Positions 1 through 10,544 of a stretch of DNA of 64,000 bases are shown here, one piece after another; the first letter of the stretch is position 1; the number at the start of each line of letters is the position of its first letter. The notes beneath the pieces were generated by a model. It saw only the letters and a list, made by a program, of their open reading frames with translations. It had not been told where the DNA came from and did no database searches. The DNA comes from Zizania palustris. Taxonomy: Eukaryota; Streptophyta; Magnoliopsida; Poales; Poaceae. The DNA is taken from positions 94,276,553 to 94,340,552 of the forward strand of contig JAAALK010000080.1 in NCBI GenBank assembly GCA_019279435.1, given 5' to 3'. The translations under genes were made by a program, and so were the position numbers.

Positions 1-1435
1 TGTTGTCATCTTCATCACCCGTGATGTTGGCTCGGGCTGATATCAGCTGAGTGTTGTCCCGTGCTTCAGCCATCAGCTTGTCAAGGCCCACTTGGTTTTG
101 CAATTAAGCCACAATAGTGGATTGGAGTGTGTTGAATCTGACCAATAGAGAGTTATGCATATAACTTACCGTCTGTGCTTGCTTGAATAAAACACTGAAT
201 GGTTGGTAGATCCAGCAATAGAATTCCTTTTCCATCGTCCGGCTTTCTTTTCAGAGCCTTGTATATGAGCATTTGCATCTAGGCAGGAAAAAGATGATAC
301 TTTAAAACCTTGTAAACGATCTCTAATATGGGCACTTCGCCTCAAACTAGAGTCTGAAATACTTATAGATGCAATTGCTTGATCTGTATTGACAAACGTC
401 TGCTTGTCACTGACAATATGGCGTTGACGACGGCTGTAGACCAATTTGATCGATGGTTGCAGAAGATTTGGAGGAGAAAGTGCTCTTGGAACAGCTTCCT
501 ACAAACACTTTTGAACTGTTTGAGCCATGGAAATGGCACTGTTATTGTTACCAGAAATTGCAGTTGATCCACTATCGAGTCCAACCGAAAGATCTGAAAC
601 CTCTACACTGAGTTCTTCATAAAGATGAGCTATCTGTTGATCATTGTTCTTCTGATCTGGCTACTAATCCCATTGAACCACATCAACCATTGGATCCATA
701 TTGATATGGTGTGCGGGAATAGTCACCTCTGCAGCTGGAGCATTGTGAAAGCCAACGTGCCACATTTGATCATCTACCCATTATTGGACCCAATTAGGTT
801 TGCCAGGGTAAACCTCCCCATTAAACGGATGAAGGGTTTCCACCATTGGATGGTAAGTCATCCTCATCCCCCGGAAACCCATCAACTAATTCACTACTAA
901 TGATATAGACCGGGAAGGTCCAAGATCTGCCTTCCCCATCAATGGAGTGACAAGATTTGACTGTTATGCTTCTAGGGATGCCTGTTGTTTTATCAACTAG
1001 CACTTTTAGCATAATTCTACAGAGGCTTGTGTCTTCTGAGTTCTAATATAAGAGCTTCCCGAAGGATGCCACAATTTGTTCAAGGAAGCTAAACTCTTTG
1101 AAGTCTAGAGGAAAGGCTAAAAACATTACCCAAACAACCCTAGTTGCAGGAGAGTTTCTAAAGTTCTGTCCCTCATCATGTTTGACAAACATTACAAGTC
1201 TTTCTCTTATCCAATGAGGCCCTGTACAAACTAGACTATCACGTTGGAATAAACCTCCTAGCTTGAAGAACCGTAATCCGAATGGATAAACTCCATACCT
1301 TAAGACTTGGAGCCTGAGCACTTGAGTAAGGTGGTGATGAATGAGCACGAGAAACTCGTGGAGCTCCAAGGCGGTGATGTTCTCATCACAGTTTTCTATG
1401 GCTAGATCCGCATGCTTAATCATGTGCTGACCCGA
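1..1435 (-). pseudogene. Fragment of an unidentified plant gene, antisense to the copia element
   Basis: Broken minus-strand coding similarity runs from about 1423 down to 166. The first part (1423-1043, then 1012-821) reads as a globular segment ending in a run rich in Trp-Thr-Phe-Pro-Val-Tyr, Asp-Glu-Asp and Gly-Gly-Asn-Pro. The pattern recalls the grass hypothetical proteins with a DUF4283-like N-terminus (recalled family pattern, not searched). The distal part (444-166) has an LRRSAHIRDRLQGFK stretch, like the RRSxR...GFK tail of those proteins. Frames change several times and stops intervene. It may be cargo captured by another transposon or a retrogene. Its far end lies outside the window. 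At about 1430-1436 it abuts copia gag reading the other way. Confidence 0.4.
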
Positions 1436-1933
1436 GAGTGAATATCTCTATTATTGAAGAGTCGGCAAGTTTTGACACTTTGACTTGTGATGAACTCTTC
1501 AATAAGCTTAAGTCCACCGATATTGCCAAGGCGTCTCAGTTTTGGAATTGGGAACTCTTTGCCACAATCCATGGCACTAGTTTCTGGTTCTAGCAATGGC
1601 ACCTCATCTGGATGTAAAATTTCTGGTGGTTCTAGAGTTTGTGCTTTCTCTAGTGGTTTTGCCTTTTCTTCTTTGGTGTCTATCACTAAAGAACAGGTGG
1701 ACACATTAGACGATGAGGAGATTGCTCTCATAGTAAAAAAGTTCACCCGGATCTATGATGATAGACGAGATCAAAGAAGAGGAGTCTCTCGAGGATTTTT
1801 TGAGTGTGGACACCTTAATCATATCAAAGCTAATTGCCCAAAACTAAAAGGAAAGAATGAACATGAGCACAGCCACCAGAAAAGAGACAAAAAACCCTTA
1901 TTCAAAGGAAAGCATGGAAAAGTGGCAAAAAGA
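1436..1933 (+). pseudogene. Copia-1 gag, part 1 (up to zinc knuckle)
   Basis: The start matches the Copia-D gag segment around 48105: both read SIIE-S-S-(F/Y)DTLT-(D/S)ELF-KLK. After a frameshift near 1500 the frame continues through SITKEQVDTLDDEEIALI, equivalent to the SITEDQLEFLGDDDLCLF region of Copia-D, and reaches a CCHC knuckle at about 1800-1840 (FECGHLNHIKANC). A basic Lys/His-rich tail follows. The frame is cut at 1933 by Gypsy-A and its TSD and resumes at 11021. It would have been the RNA-binding structural Gag protein. Confidence 0.75.
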
Positions 1934-1938
1934 GTAGT
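1934..1938. repeat. Left target-site duplication of Gypsy-A (gtagt)
   Basis: The 5 bp gtagt immediately precede the TG of the left LTR. The same 5 bp follow the CA of the right LTR at 11016-11020. Five bp is the usual Ty3/gypsy stagger, so the element is bounded exactly. Confidence 0.95.
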
Positions 1939-2655
1939 TGTTGGAACGACGGATCGGACCAGCAGGTTTTCTTGGTGGAAATGAGGGTGATGTATTCAAT
2001 GCTCCTTGAGCTTGTTCCCTTACAACTGTAGTTGTGGGGTATTTATAAGGCGCCCCGTTCAGAGGGCAAAGCGCCTCTAGAGCGCCAGCGGTTACACAGC
2101 CAACCGCCGGTCGACAGTACAGACAAAACGGACTATATACAGTACAAACAAGAAGATTCAACTCTGACAGCGTATCAGCCGTGTCGGACGCTGCCTGTGC
2201 CGCCCGACATGGCTCAGAGGATCGCGATCCTGTCCCCCCGTACATTTGTCCCGTCCTTTTCCCGCCAACACTCCCTTCGGGTTCGCTACTGTGGCCCGAG
2301 GGAGGGCCTCCGGCAATTCCCTCCCAGAGGGCGGCCTCCGGCGACCTTCTGCCGGAAGGTGGCCTCCGGTATCCTTCTTCCGGAGGGTGGCCTCCGGTAT
2401 CCTTGTCCCGGAGGGTGGCCTCCGGTATCCTTGTCCCAGAGGGTGGCCTCCGGTATCCTTGTCCCGGAGGGTGGCCCCCGGTATCCTTCTCCCGGAGGGT
2501 GGCCCCCGGTATCCTTCTCCCGGAGGGTGGCCTCCGGTATCCTTGTCCCGGAGGGTGGCCTCCGGTATCCTTGTCCCGGAGGGTGGCCTCCGGTATCCTT
2601 GTCTTCAGACCCCCTGGCAGTGGGCCCCTGGCCGTCGGGATTATCTCTCCCAACA
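1939..2655 (-). repeat. Gypsy-A 3' LTR (717 bp)
   Basis: It starts TGTTGGAACGAC and ends CCAACA, like the right LTR at 10130-11015. It is 169 bp shorter, almost entirely because its internal 28-bp minisatellite has nine units rather than fifteen. Confidence 0.95.
2358..2611. repeat. 28-bp minisatellite in Gypsy-A 3' LTR, about 9 units
   Basis: Tandem units of the type GGTGGCCTCCGGTATCCTT plus a variable end (GTCCCGGAG or CTCCCGGAG). Unit 3 has an A in CCCAGAG, and units 5 and 6 have CCCCCGG. The array keeps all six frames open and creates long spurious ORFs that should not be read as genes. Confidence 0.95.
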
Positions 2656-2667
2656 GTAGCCCCTCGC
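2656..2667 (-). promoter_or_regulatory. Gypsy-A polypurine-tract region
   Basis: On the minus strand the sequence GCGAGGGGCTAC lies directly against the 3' LTR. Gypsy-C has CGAGGGGCTAC at the same place (60226-60236). This shared purine-rich boundary is the expected plus-strand priming site and confirms the element's orientation. Confidence 0.65.
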
Positions 2668-3117
2668 TTCTTTCCTCTCGGGAGCCCGGCGTTAAGAGAG
2701 GGTGGAAGCGCACAAGATAATTCCGGCAATTTTCATAAGGATGCAACTTACATTGAGGTGCCGGTTTTGGCCGGAGTACGGCCACGTTCGACGGACGCGG
2801 AGGAGCTCGGGAGTGGGCAGGCGCGGCCAGACCGGGGACGGAGGTCCGCTTCGAGTTCCCCTTCCCGAGGGGTTGGGAGAAGTTTGACCGGCTCCCCAGA
2901 TGTTTATGCGCCTTTGACCAAAGGGCTCCAGCCCCGAAGAGGTGGCCCAACGCCGCCTAAGGCAGTTAATGTCGCGGGCGTGCACTCGGCGTTGGGGAGG
3001 CGAACCGTTGGCAGACCGCTGCGCCCCGAGGCGCCGGTTAGACATTAAATGTAGGCGCCATGCAACTGCCGCGTTCACACGCGGAACGAGTGGAAGAGGA
3101 AACTGCCGGCTTCGCAC
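2668..3117 (+). other. Noncoding 5' flank of the Gypsy-A antisense gene
   Basis: GC-rich sequence between the 3' LTR edge and the antisense-gene promoter. ORFs here are continuations of the LTR minisatellite frames with no recognisable domain. I see no other feature; with the TATA-like box it is the likely upstream control region of the plus-strand gene. Confidence 0.4.
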
Positions 3118-3124
3118 TTAAATA
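3118..3124 (+). promoter_or_regulatory. TATA-like box of the Gypsy-A antisense gene
   Basis: TTAAATA lies 121 bp upstream of the ATG at 3239 in otherwise GC-rich sequence. Gypsy-C has TATAAATA about 150 bp upstream of the homologous ATG. The matching placement suggests the antisense gene has its own promoter rather than relying on LTR read-through. Confidence 0.5.
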
Positions 3125-3238
3125 CCGCCCGCTACGCGTCTGGTTCCTCCTTCCTGACTTCATCGCACACGCTCCAGCCACACCGGCCTGCACCCACTTC
3201 GCTCCTTGAGCGCTAGCCCTCTTCTCACTCCTTGCGCG

Positions 3239-6200
3239 ATGGCGAGAGGCGACGCCCCGACAATGGCGATGGATCTGCGCTTTCTGCAGTGCCAGATGGC
3301 AGCGGCGGCGGTGGCCACCGGTCCATCAGAGACACGCGGCTCTCGCGAGCTTCGTCCTGCCTCAGAGCAGTTCCGGGAGCAGACCTTGGAGCTTGGCCCA
3401 TCTACATGCACGGGGGCATCGATCGAGCAAGCGACTAGGGGCCGCCTTGGTCCCGAGACGCAGGCGAGGAGACCAGGTCGGGAGATGGCCCCGCGGCCGC
3501 GAGAGGGCGAGGTCGTCGTCTTCGAGGCTTTCTTCGAGGCGGGGCTGGGGTTTCCCACCTCGGAGCTCCTCGCTGGGGTGCTGGACGCGTTTCACGTGGA
3601 GCTCCCGCAGCTATCTCCCAACGTCGTGGCCCGCCTCGCCATCTTCGAGTGGGCCATGCGCCAAGGGCTGTGAAGGAAGGGTGGAGGTATTTGCGGAGAT
3701 GCACGAGGCCCTCTGCCAGCCAAAGAAGAAGGGAGGTCAAATACTAGCTTTCGGAAGCATTAATTTTCAATTCCGGAGGAAGTACGTGGACCACTTCCCG
3801 GCGAAGGCCATCAACGAGAGGTGGTACTACAAATGGGTGAGCTGGTGGTTCTACGTCCATGTGGGGCTTAGCTCCGGACTCGCCGGGATTCCGCGCCACA
3901 TCTGGTTCTGGAAGGAGGCGCGCGTCGAAGTTGACTCTGGCTCGATCTCCGCGCGGATCAAGCTTCTTCAGATCGTTGCTCGCCGAATGAGCATGCGCGA
4001 CTTAGCGGAGGAATTCGTGGCCCTCGAAATCCCTCCGCTGAAGGAGGAATGGCCGGCGTCGCTCCGGAGCAGCCGGGATGAATCGATGCCAGTGGAGCTC
4101 TCCCGCCAACTCGGTAAGCGTTCACTCTTGTTTACCTTGACTTCGCTTTCTGCTCGGAGGGTATTTGATTCTGACCTTTGGACTACAGGGTAGCTTGTGG
4201 CCCTGGACCCCCGAAGAGGTGGCCCGTGTAACGGAGGGGATCCTTGGTGCCCCTACCCAAGCCGAACGCGCCCGGACGGTTGGAACTGGTGGGTTCCTGG
4301 GAGCGCTTCAACCGGGTGTGGGGCGCTCTTGAGCTCTCGCCTCCGCCTCTTCCAGAGGGAGAGGCCCTTCGGGATGTCTCGAAGAGGAAGGCGGGCGATC
4401 CCGACGGTGGCCTCTCGCCCAGGCGCCCCTCGAAGAAGAAGAAGATAGTAAAAGGGCCCAAGCGGCTTTCCCCGGAACCAACCTCCGCCTCCGGCTCCGA
4501 AGGAGGAGGATCTAGCGACGGGGCTCAATCAGAGTCGAGGGATCCCCCGGCGATTCCGGACACGATTTCGCTCATCCGCTCGGGCACCGAGAGGACCGAG
4601 GGTGTCCTCCCTCGCTCGGGCTCCGAGGACCCTGCGCCGGGGGCTAGGCAAGGGATCCCTGCCGCCCGGACAACGCCGCCTCCGGAGACTTCTCCCTCGC
4701 ACCGACCAACTTCAGAGGGGGGCTCCGTCGGCTCTCACGGGAGCAGGGCGACAGACAGCCTGGATCGCAGCGGGCTGGCCGACCCCCTCGGCGCCGTTGA
4801 AGGGCGCGAGGCCATGGAAGCCGAGCTCGCAGCGGCGGTGGCGGGTTCGCCCGTGAACTCCATCGACAACCTCTTCTTCCGCCTGAGCCCATCTGGTCCA
4901 ACTTCGCCTTCGGAGGATCTTGGCGATGGCGCGGATGAAGGTAAGATAGCTTACCCGTCTTTCTTCAAACCCTGGGATTGCTTCGAGCTTCAACCCCGTT
5001 CATCTACGCAGGCACATCTGCCCGGGTCTCTGAGCTAGTCGTCTTGCCCCGGGACGACACTGCAGACGAGAGGCCCGCAGCCCCTGTTGATGCGACGAAG
5101 GCTTCGGAGCAGCGAGCCGGAGTTGAGGCGGGGGCCTCTGAAGGGGCTTCTCTGGAGGCGGCCGAGGGCGCCAGGGGCTCACCTCGGGTCCCTACCTCCA
5201 ACCGGGGCACGCGAGCTACGGTGCCCCTCCTGCGCCCCTTCCTAGCGAACAGCGAGGACTTCGCGTCCAGGGTGGCTCTAGTCCACAACTATTACCTGCG
5301 GCTCCGCGAAGCCCTGGTTGTGGAGGAGCTGGGGACGTCCGACAGCCTAGACCTCAGTCGGGCCATCGAGACCGCAGTTGGCCAGGTACGTCCTTTGAAT
5401 GCCTTCAGTGAGCCTCTAGCCCCTCTCTTGCTAACCTTCCCAGCACGCAGGTGGTCGCCCTGGCGCAGGGCCAGATGATCGCCCTTCTCTCCGAACGCCA
5501 ACGCCACGAGGCGGAGACCACGAGGCTCACAGCTCGAGCGGATGCCGCGGAGGCGCTGGCTCGAGAGCGGGCGGCGGAAGTAGAAGCCCTCCGTCTCCAA
5601 GCGGCGAGGGCCGAAACACTTGAGGCCCAAGTAGCGGAGATGGGCTCCCTCAAGGCTCGTGTTGCGGAATTGGAAGGGCTCCGGGCTCGAGCTGCCCGGG
5701 CCGACGAGCTGGAGGCGGAAGTTGCCACTCTCCGAGCTCGGGTCTCGGAGGAAGGCAGGCTTCGGGAGGAGGCGGCGACCAGCGCGGAGTCCCTCCGGGT
5801 ACGAGTGGCCCAGATGGAGCGGACTGAGGTGGACCTCACCACCCGGAATGAGGAGATGACCGAGGCCCTTGCTGAGGCAGGGAAAACGGCGACCAATACC
5901 GCGGTGTCTCTCCGGAAGGTGCTGGCGCGCTACGGCACCGGGTGCAGCGCGTTCGACATCGCCCGGGAGTCTTTGCTTCGCCGAGTGAAGTTCATTCAGT
6001 CCGCCGTCCAGCAGATACACTTGACCGTAACACAGTACGGCGAAGTGTCTGCTCGGGTGGCCGCTTACGGAATCCTCCGCCATCTCGAGGTGCCCGACCT
6101 TCCCCTTCCTTCGCCTTTGAGCCCGCACCCGGTCGTCTTCGTGGGGGATCACCTTCGAACGCCGAGCGTCGCGCTGAACCGATCTTGGCGAGCGCTCAAG

Positions 6201-6847
6201 GCGGTCTAGGAGACCGAGGGTCCCGAGGCGATCAAAGCTTGGCTGGAGGAGGCGCTCCGTGGCCGCGGTCCTCCGGATCCTTCGAAGCCTTCGGCCTCGG
6301 CTCACCAGCCGGACCCGAAGGTGTAACCTCTTTGCGACCTTCCGCTGCGTTAACTTGTAATAGCTTAGGAACTTAATCGCATATTAATAAAGAGTACCTC
6401 TTGGGGTTTATCTAGGGTGTCCGCGATTGCGAACGCGATATCGAAGTGCTTGATTTTGACGACGCTCTTCGACATCAATGGGTCATCTTCAAGGTCCTGA
6501 AGGCGAACCGGCCCGCACGCTTCGTCCTCCCCCGTAGCTGCGATGGGCACGTGGATCCTGACATCCTTCGCGGGGTTCTGGGCTTCATTAAGGAAGAAGA
6601 GGCGGGATCCCGCTCTTCGTCCTCGTCTCCGGAGCCGGTGGATTGGTCCGACACGGAGGCTAGCTTAGACGAAGGGCCTTCCGGGGGGGATAACCTGCGC
6701 AGCTGGGCCCAGCTTCAGGAGGACCAGAGGGCCTTTCGCGCCCGGAAGAAGGAAGAGGAGCGGAAGAAAAGGAAGGAGAGGTCCGCGCGAAGCGTGCCTG
6801 GGCATATGCCCGAAACGCGCTCCGGCACTGGTGACCCCTCCGGCTGA
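3239..6847 (+). pseudogene. Gypsy-A antisense gene (aORF): putative gypsy-type transposon protein, 5 exons, frameshifted
   Basis: Read opposite to gag-pol. Exon 1 (3239-4113) has the grass 'putative gypsy type transposon' domain (Pfam Transposase_28 as I recall it), with VVVFEAFFEAGLGFP then LPQLSPNVVARLAIFEW, and later FPAKAIN and MSMRDLAEEF. Likely GT-AG introns are 4114-4188, 4941-5011, 5386-5450 and 6321-6415, all matched in Gypsy-C. Exon 2 has LVGSWERFNRVWG and a basic/low-complexity stretch. Exon 4 (5451-6320) is a long Ala/Glu/Arg/Leu heptad coiled coil. Exon 5 is acidic then Lys/Arg-rich. Frameshifts near 3665 and in early exon 2 (about 4190-4290), plus an in-frame TAG at 6207, break it. 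The function is unknown; the family name reflects its residence in retrotransposons, not shown transposase activity. Confidence 0.8.
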
Positions 6848-7104
6848 GGGGGCCTTCGTTTCTTGCTTGGCTTGGATGAAAATTACTCTTGACTCTTCTT
6901 TTCCGTCTTTGATTTGTAATAAACATTGTACGCGCTCCGTGCTTCCGATATGTGTTGTCGAAGCCTTTCGCCTTGCTCCTTCCCTTCCCCCCTTAGCGGG
7001 TAGTCGGTTGGCCGGCTGGGCGCTAACCAGCTAGGAGGAAGGCGCGTTGAATGTATCCGACGTACTGGGGCGGCACACTTCGGACGGGATCTAGGAGTCC
7101 GAGT
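6848..7104 (+). other. 3' flank of the Gypsy-A antisense gene with AATAAA
   Basis: No coding signal. A canonical AATAAA at 6918-6923, about 75 bp after the antisense-gene stop, is the likely polyadenylation signal of the plus-strand transcript. The 36-bp array follows. Confidence 0.45.
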
Positions 7105-7681
7105 GCGAAGGAGTGTCGAGCCGGAGCCCGGGACCCACTAGCGAGGGTGCTTCGAGCCTGAGCTCAGAACCCGATAGCAAGGGTGCGTCGAGCCGGAGCT
7201 CGGAACTCGATAGCAAGGGTGCGTCGAGTTGGAGCTCGGAACCCGATGGCGAGGGTGCGTCGAGCTGGAGCTCTGAACCCGATAGCGAGGGTGCGTCGAG
7301 TCGGAGCTCGGAACCCGGTAACGAGGGTGCGTCGAGCCGGAGCTCGGAACCCGATAGCGAGGGTGCGTCGAGTCGTAGCTCAGAACCCGGTACCGAGGGT
7401 GCGTCGAGTCAGAGCTCGGAACCCGATAGCGAGGGTGCGTCGAGCCAGGAGCTCGGAACCCGGTAGCGAGGGTGCGTCGAGCCGGAGCTCGGAACCTGAT
7501 AGTGACGGTGCGTCGAGTCGGAGCTCGGAACCCGGTAGCGAGAGTGCGTCGAGTCGGAGCTCGGAACCCGATAGCGAGGGTGCGTCGAGTCGGAGCTCAG
7601 AACCCGATAGCGAGGGTGCGTCGAGCCGGAGCTCAGAACCCGATAGTGAGGGTGCGTCGAGCCAGAGCTCGGAACCCAATA
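7105..7681. repeat. 36-bp tandem array, about 16 units, between pol and antisense gene of Gypsy-A
   Basis: Units of the form GCGAGGGTGCGTCGAGCCGG plus AGCTCGGAACCCGATA run with no spacer, and one unit is 37 bp. The period is a multiple of three, so frames on both strands stay open (12-residue repeat such as GASSRSSEPDSE). This is a by-product of the period; no start or homology supports a protein. The array sits where the sense pol transcript and the antisense gene converge. Confidence 0.95.
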
Positions 7682-7815
7682 GCTTCGATGAAGCGAAATT
7701 CTTGGAGTCAGTTGCGCATTTCGTGCTGGGCGAGAATATTGGTCTGGTGATTTTATTACACAATTAGGATACAAAATCAGGCACTATCGGCCGTTAGCGG
7801 AATACAGTGACGATT

Positions 7816-8545
7816 CTACGGAAAGTAGCGCTTCAGGTGCTCCGCATGCCAAGTATGCTTCAGCTCTTCGCCTTCTAGGATGGCGAGCGGTAGGATCCCG
7901 GTCGCCCAGACCTTGTGATAATGTACGGTCCTTCCCATTTGTTGCCCAGCTTGGTGGGAGCGATCACCGCTTGAAGGACGAGGTGCCCGGTTCGAACTCA
8001 TTGCGCTTGACCTTGGGATCGAACCAAGCTTTGGTCTCTTTCTGATACTTGGATAGGTTGGCGACGGCCCGGAGCCGCGTCTCTTCGGCCAGGTCAAGGG
8101 AGATGGTACGCTCGTCATCGCCTTCGGGTGTTGTGAAACGCAACGAACCGGCTCGGAGCTCCGTTGGGGTCATTGCTTCGTCGCCGAACAAGAGGCGGAA
8201 TGGAGTGAAGCCGGTGGCCCGGGAAGTGGTTGTCCGGATGGACCACAAGATCTTCGGCAGCTCATCGGGCCATAACCCTTTGGCTAAGCCGACGATGCGT
8301 TTTATTGAGGCCCGAAAGGATGTGCCCATTAGCTCGCTCCACGGCTCCGTTAGACTGGGGATGCCGCACGGCGGCGAAGCAGGGCTGGACTCCCAATTTG
8401 TCGCAGAATGCCCGGAAGGGTCCGGCATCGAACTGCGTTCCGTTGTCCAATGTGAGCTGCTTGGGTACTCCGAAATGGCACACAATATTCTGCCAGAAGA
8501 ATTTCTGGACGCTTCGGGATGTGATGGAGGTTAATGGCTCCGCCG
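7816..8545 (-). pseudogene. Gypsy-A integrase, C-terminal half
   Basis: Minus-strand frames read EPLTSITSRSVQKFFWQNIV, then LDNGTQF (second catalytic Asp) and HPQSNGAVERANG (catalytic Glu). They continue through LAKGLWPDELPKILWSIRTT and FTPFRLLFGDEAMTPTEL to a C-terminus ending HTWHAEHLKRYFP, with stop at 7816-7818. The zinc-binding HHCC region and the first catalytic Asp, present in Gypsy-B, are missing, so strand transfer is impossible. There are frameshifts near 8340-8480 and around 7965-8118. The N-terminal edge is fused directly to gag. Confidence 0.9.
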
Positions 8546-10064
8546 TACTCCGGAACCGGGATCGGGACCTCCGGCTCCTCGCGGCGCCCATCTACCTGGA
8601 CCGCTTCGGGGCGAGGGGTAGCGACCCCCTTGTCGGTGGAGCCGCGGCCGGCATTGCGCTCGAGGTAGTCGCTACGAAGGGCGAGTATGGTCCGGCAGGA
8701 GTCGGTGTCGTGGCTCCGGTTCTCGCCGTGGACGCTACAGTAAAAGGCTTCCCTGGAAAGCGCCCGGGGTGGATGCTTGGCTCCGGCTGGGCGGCTTCCG
8801 CCAGGCGTGTGCAGGTGCTTGGCGGGGGCTTGAGGGGTGATACTGAGGACTTCCCCCCCGAAGGTGCTTTCGGCCTCGCCGAGAGTCTCGAAGGATGGGA
8901 TCCTGCCGACCGGGCTCCTGGCGGCGGAAGTCGGAAGCTTGGAGCGCGCCCCGGCGAAGATCCGGGGGGGGCTCATACGCCCTGGCGCTCGGGGCCCGGA
9001 CGGGGGCTACCATCGCTTGCCGGCGCATCTGGCCCTCTTCGGACCGGGCGTACTCTTCGAAGTATGTCATGAGTTGTGCCACTGAAGAGATAGGTTTTTT
9101 GGTGGAGCTTATCGAGGAGACCTAGGTGGGTCACGCCCTCTCGGGCCGCGTCGATGATGGAGGAAGCCGAAAGCCCCTTGATCTGGGCCTTCGTGTGCGC
9201 AAAGCGCTGAGAGTACTGCCGCAAGGTTTCCCCGGGCTGTTGCTTCACTTGGAAGAGGCTCCCGGTGGACATGGGGGCCACGAAGGTTCCTTGGAAGTTG
9301 TTGACGAACTTCTTCCTCAGCTGCTCCCACGAGTGAATGGTCCCGGGTCAGAGCGACCAGAACCACCGGAGGGCGATTCCCTCGAGTGCCAGGGGGAAGC
9401 ATTTAGCCATGGTGTCCCAGCTTCCTCCGGACACCTCTATGGCCAAGGCGTAGGAGCGGGAGAACTCCCAAGGGTCGGAGTCTCCGGAGTACTTGGGGAG
9501 CTTGGCGGCGCGAAACTTCGAGCCGAAGCGCACCCTCTGAAGGTCCGGATGCAAGGGGGACTCCTCGTCGTACGACGGGTTCTCCCCGTCTTCTGGCTCT
9601 ATATCGTCGCTTAGCGTCACGGCCATAGCTTTCGCGGCGCGGAGGGGTTCTGGAGGACGGAGCGACGCCTCTTGGTGCCACAAGGCCAGCTCTGCCTTCA
9701 GCCGGGTGTTTTCAGCGGCCAGGGCGTCGGCTTGACTCCCGCTTCCTCCTAAAGCGGTGTCGGGGTCCCGAGAGCGGGCGTAGTAAGTCCGAAGGGACAC
9801 CACCGGGGGTCCGGCTAGAGCGTGCTGCTCCGGCGGTACCTCTGGCACCCCCGCCAGGTTGACGGAGGTTGGCTCGGGTATGCCGGCAGGGCCTCCGGCC
9901 TCGGGCGTCCCTTCCGGCATCTGGGTTGGCTCCAGGGAAGGTGCCCCGACCGGCGTATTGGCGGGGGCCGAAGGGCCAGGGTCGGGGATCGCGGCGGGCT
10001 CGACCCCAGTGGTGCGGGCTGACCGGCGCGGGGGAACCACGCTTGCTCCCTTTCGACTTGACAT
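8546..10064 (-). pseudogene. Gypsy-A gag (capsid and nucleocapsid)
   Basis: The ATG at 10064 opens a frame with a Pro/Ala-rich N-terminus. The capsid segment (YSGDSDPWEFSRSYALAIE, then CFPLALEGIALRWFWSL) meets a TGA where B and C encode Lys. The same frame continues with STGSLFQVKQQPGETLRQYS and AREGVTHLGLLDKLHQ, and shifts near 9080. A zinc-binding stretch C-x2-H-x5-H-x4-C (CSVHGENRSHDTDSC) at about 8750-8700 matches B and C. Gag would package element RNA. Then PR-RT-RH is deleted and integrase begins. Confidence 0.9.
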
Positions 10065-10110
10065 GGTTTGGTGAGTGGGTGTAGAGGACGATAGCTTCTT
10101 GGACTAAGGT

Positions 10111-10129
10111 CCCCACGGACGGTGCCAAC
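10111..10129 (-). promoter_or_regulatory. Gypsy-A primer-binding site
   Basis: The minus strand reads GTTGGCACCGTCCGTGGGG directly inside the 5' LTR. Gypsy-B and -C have TTGGCGCCGTCCGTGGGGA at the same place. The tRNA is probably tRNA-Asp-like (inference). The single G-to-A change is an aging mark. Confidence 0.85.
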
Positions 10130-10230
10130 TGTTGGAACGACGGATCGGACCAGCAGGTTTTCTTGGTGGAAATGAGGGTGGTGTATTCAATGATCCTTGA
10201 GCTTGTTCCCTTACAACTGTAGTTGGGGGG

Positions 10231-10240
10231 TATTTATAAG
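10231..10240 (-). promoter_or_regulatory. TATA box in Gypsy-A 5' LTR
   Basis: The minus strand reads CTTATAAATACC, about 100 bp before the LTR/PBS border. The same motif is in the 3' LTR near 2040-2049 and has the form of the TATA boxes in Gypsy-B and -C (CTATAAATACCCC). Confidence 0.7.
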
Positions 10241-10544
10241 GCGCCCCGTTCAGAGGGCCAAGCGCCTCTGGAGCGCCAGCGGTTACACAGCCAACCGCCG
10301 GAAGACAGTACAGACAAAACAGACTATATACAGTACAGACAAGAAGATTCAACTCTGACAGCGTATCAGATGTGTCGGACGCTGCCTGTGCCGCCCGACA
10401 CGGCTCAGAGGATTGCGATCCTGTCCCCCCGTACATTTGTCCCGTCCTTTTCCCGCCAACGCTCCCTTCGGGTTCGCTATTGTGGCCCGAGGGATGGCCT
10501 CCGGCAATTCCCTCCCGGAGGGCGGCCTCCGGCGACCTTCTGCC

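Noticed and set aside
2032..3117. Long GC-rich ORFs on both strands across the Gypsy-A LTR (and 10223-11305)
   Set aside because: They run through the 28-bp minisatellite, which has no stops in several frames. No domain, and they cross the LTR borders.
7105..7681. CRISPR-like array
   Set aside because: Direct repeats without unique spacers, in a plant retrotransposon; it is a plain tandem array.
7113..7774. Serine-rich repeat protein from the 36-bp array
   Set aside because: Open frames on both strands follow from a period divisible by three; no separate start context, domain or counterpart in Gypsy-C.
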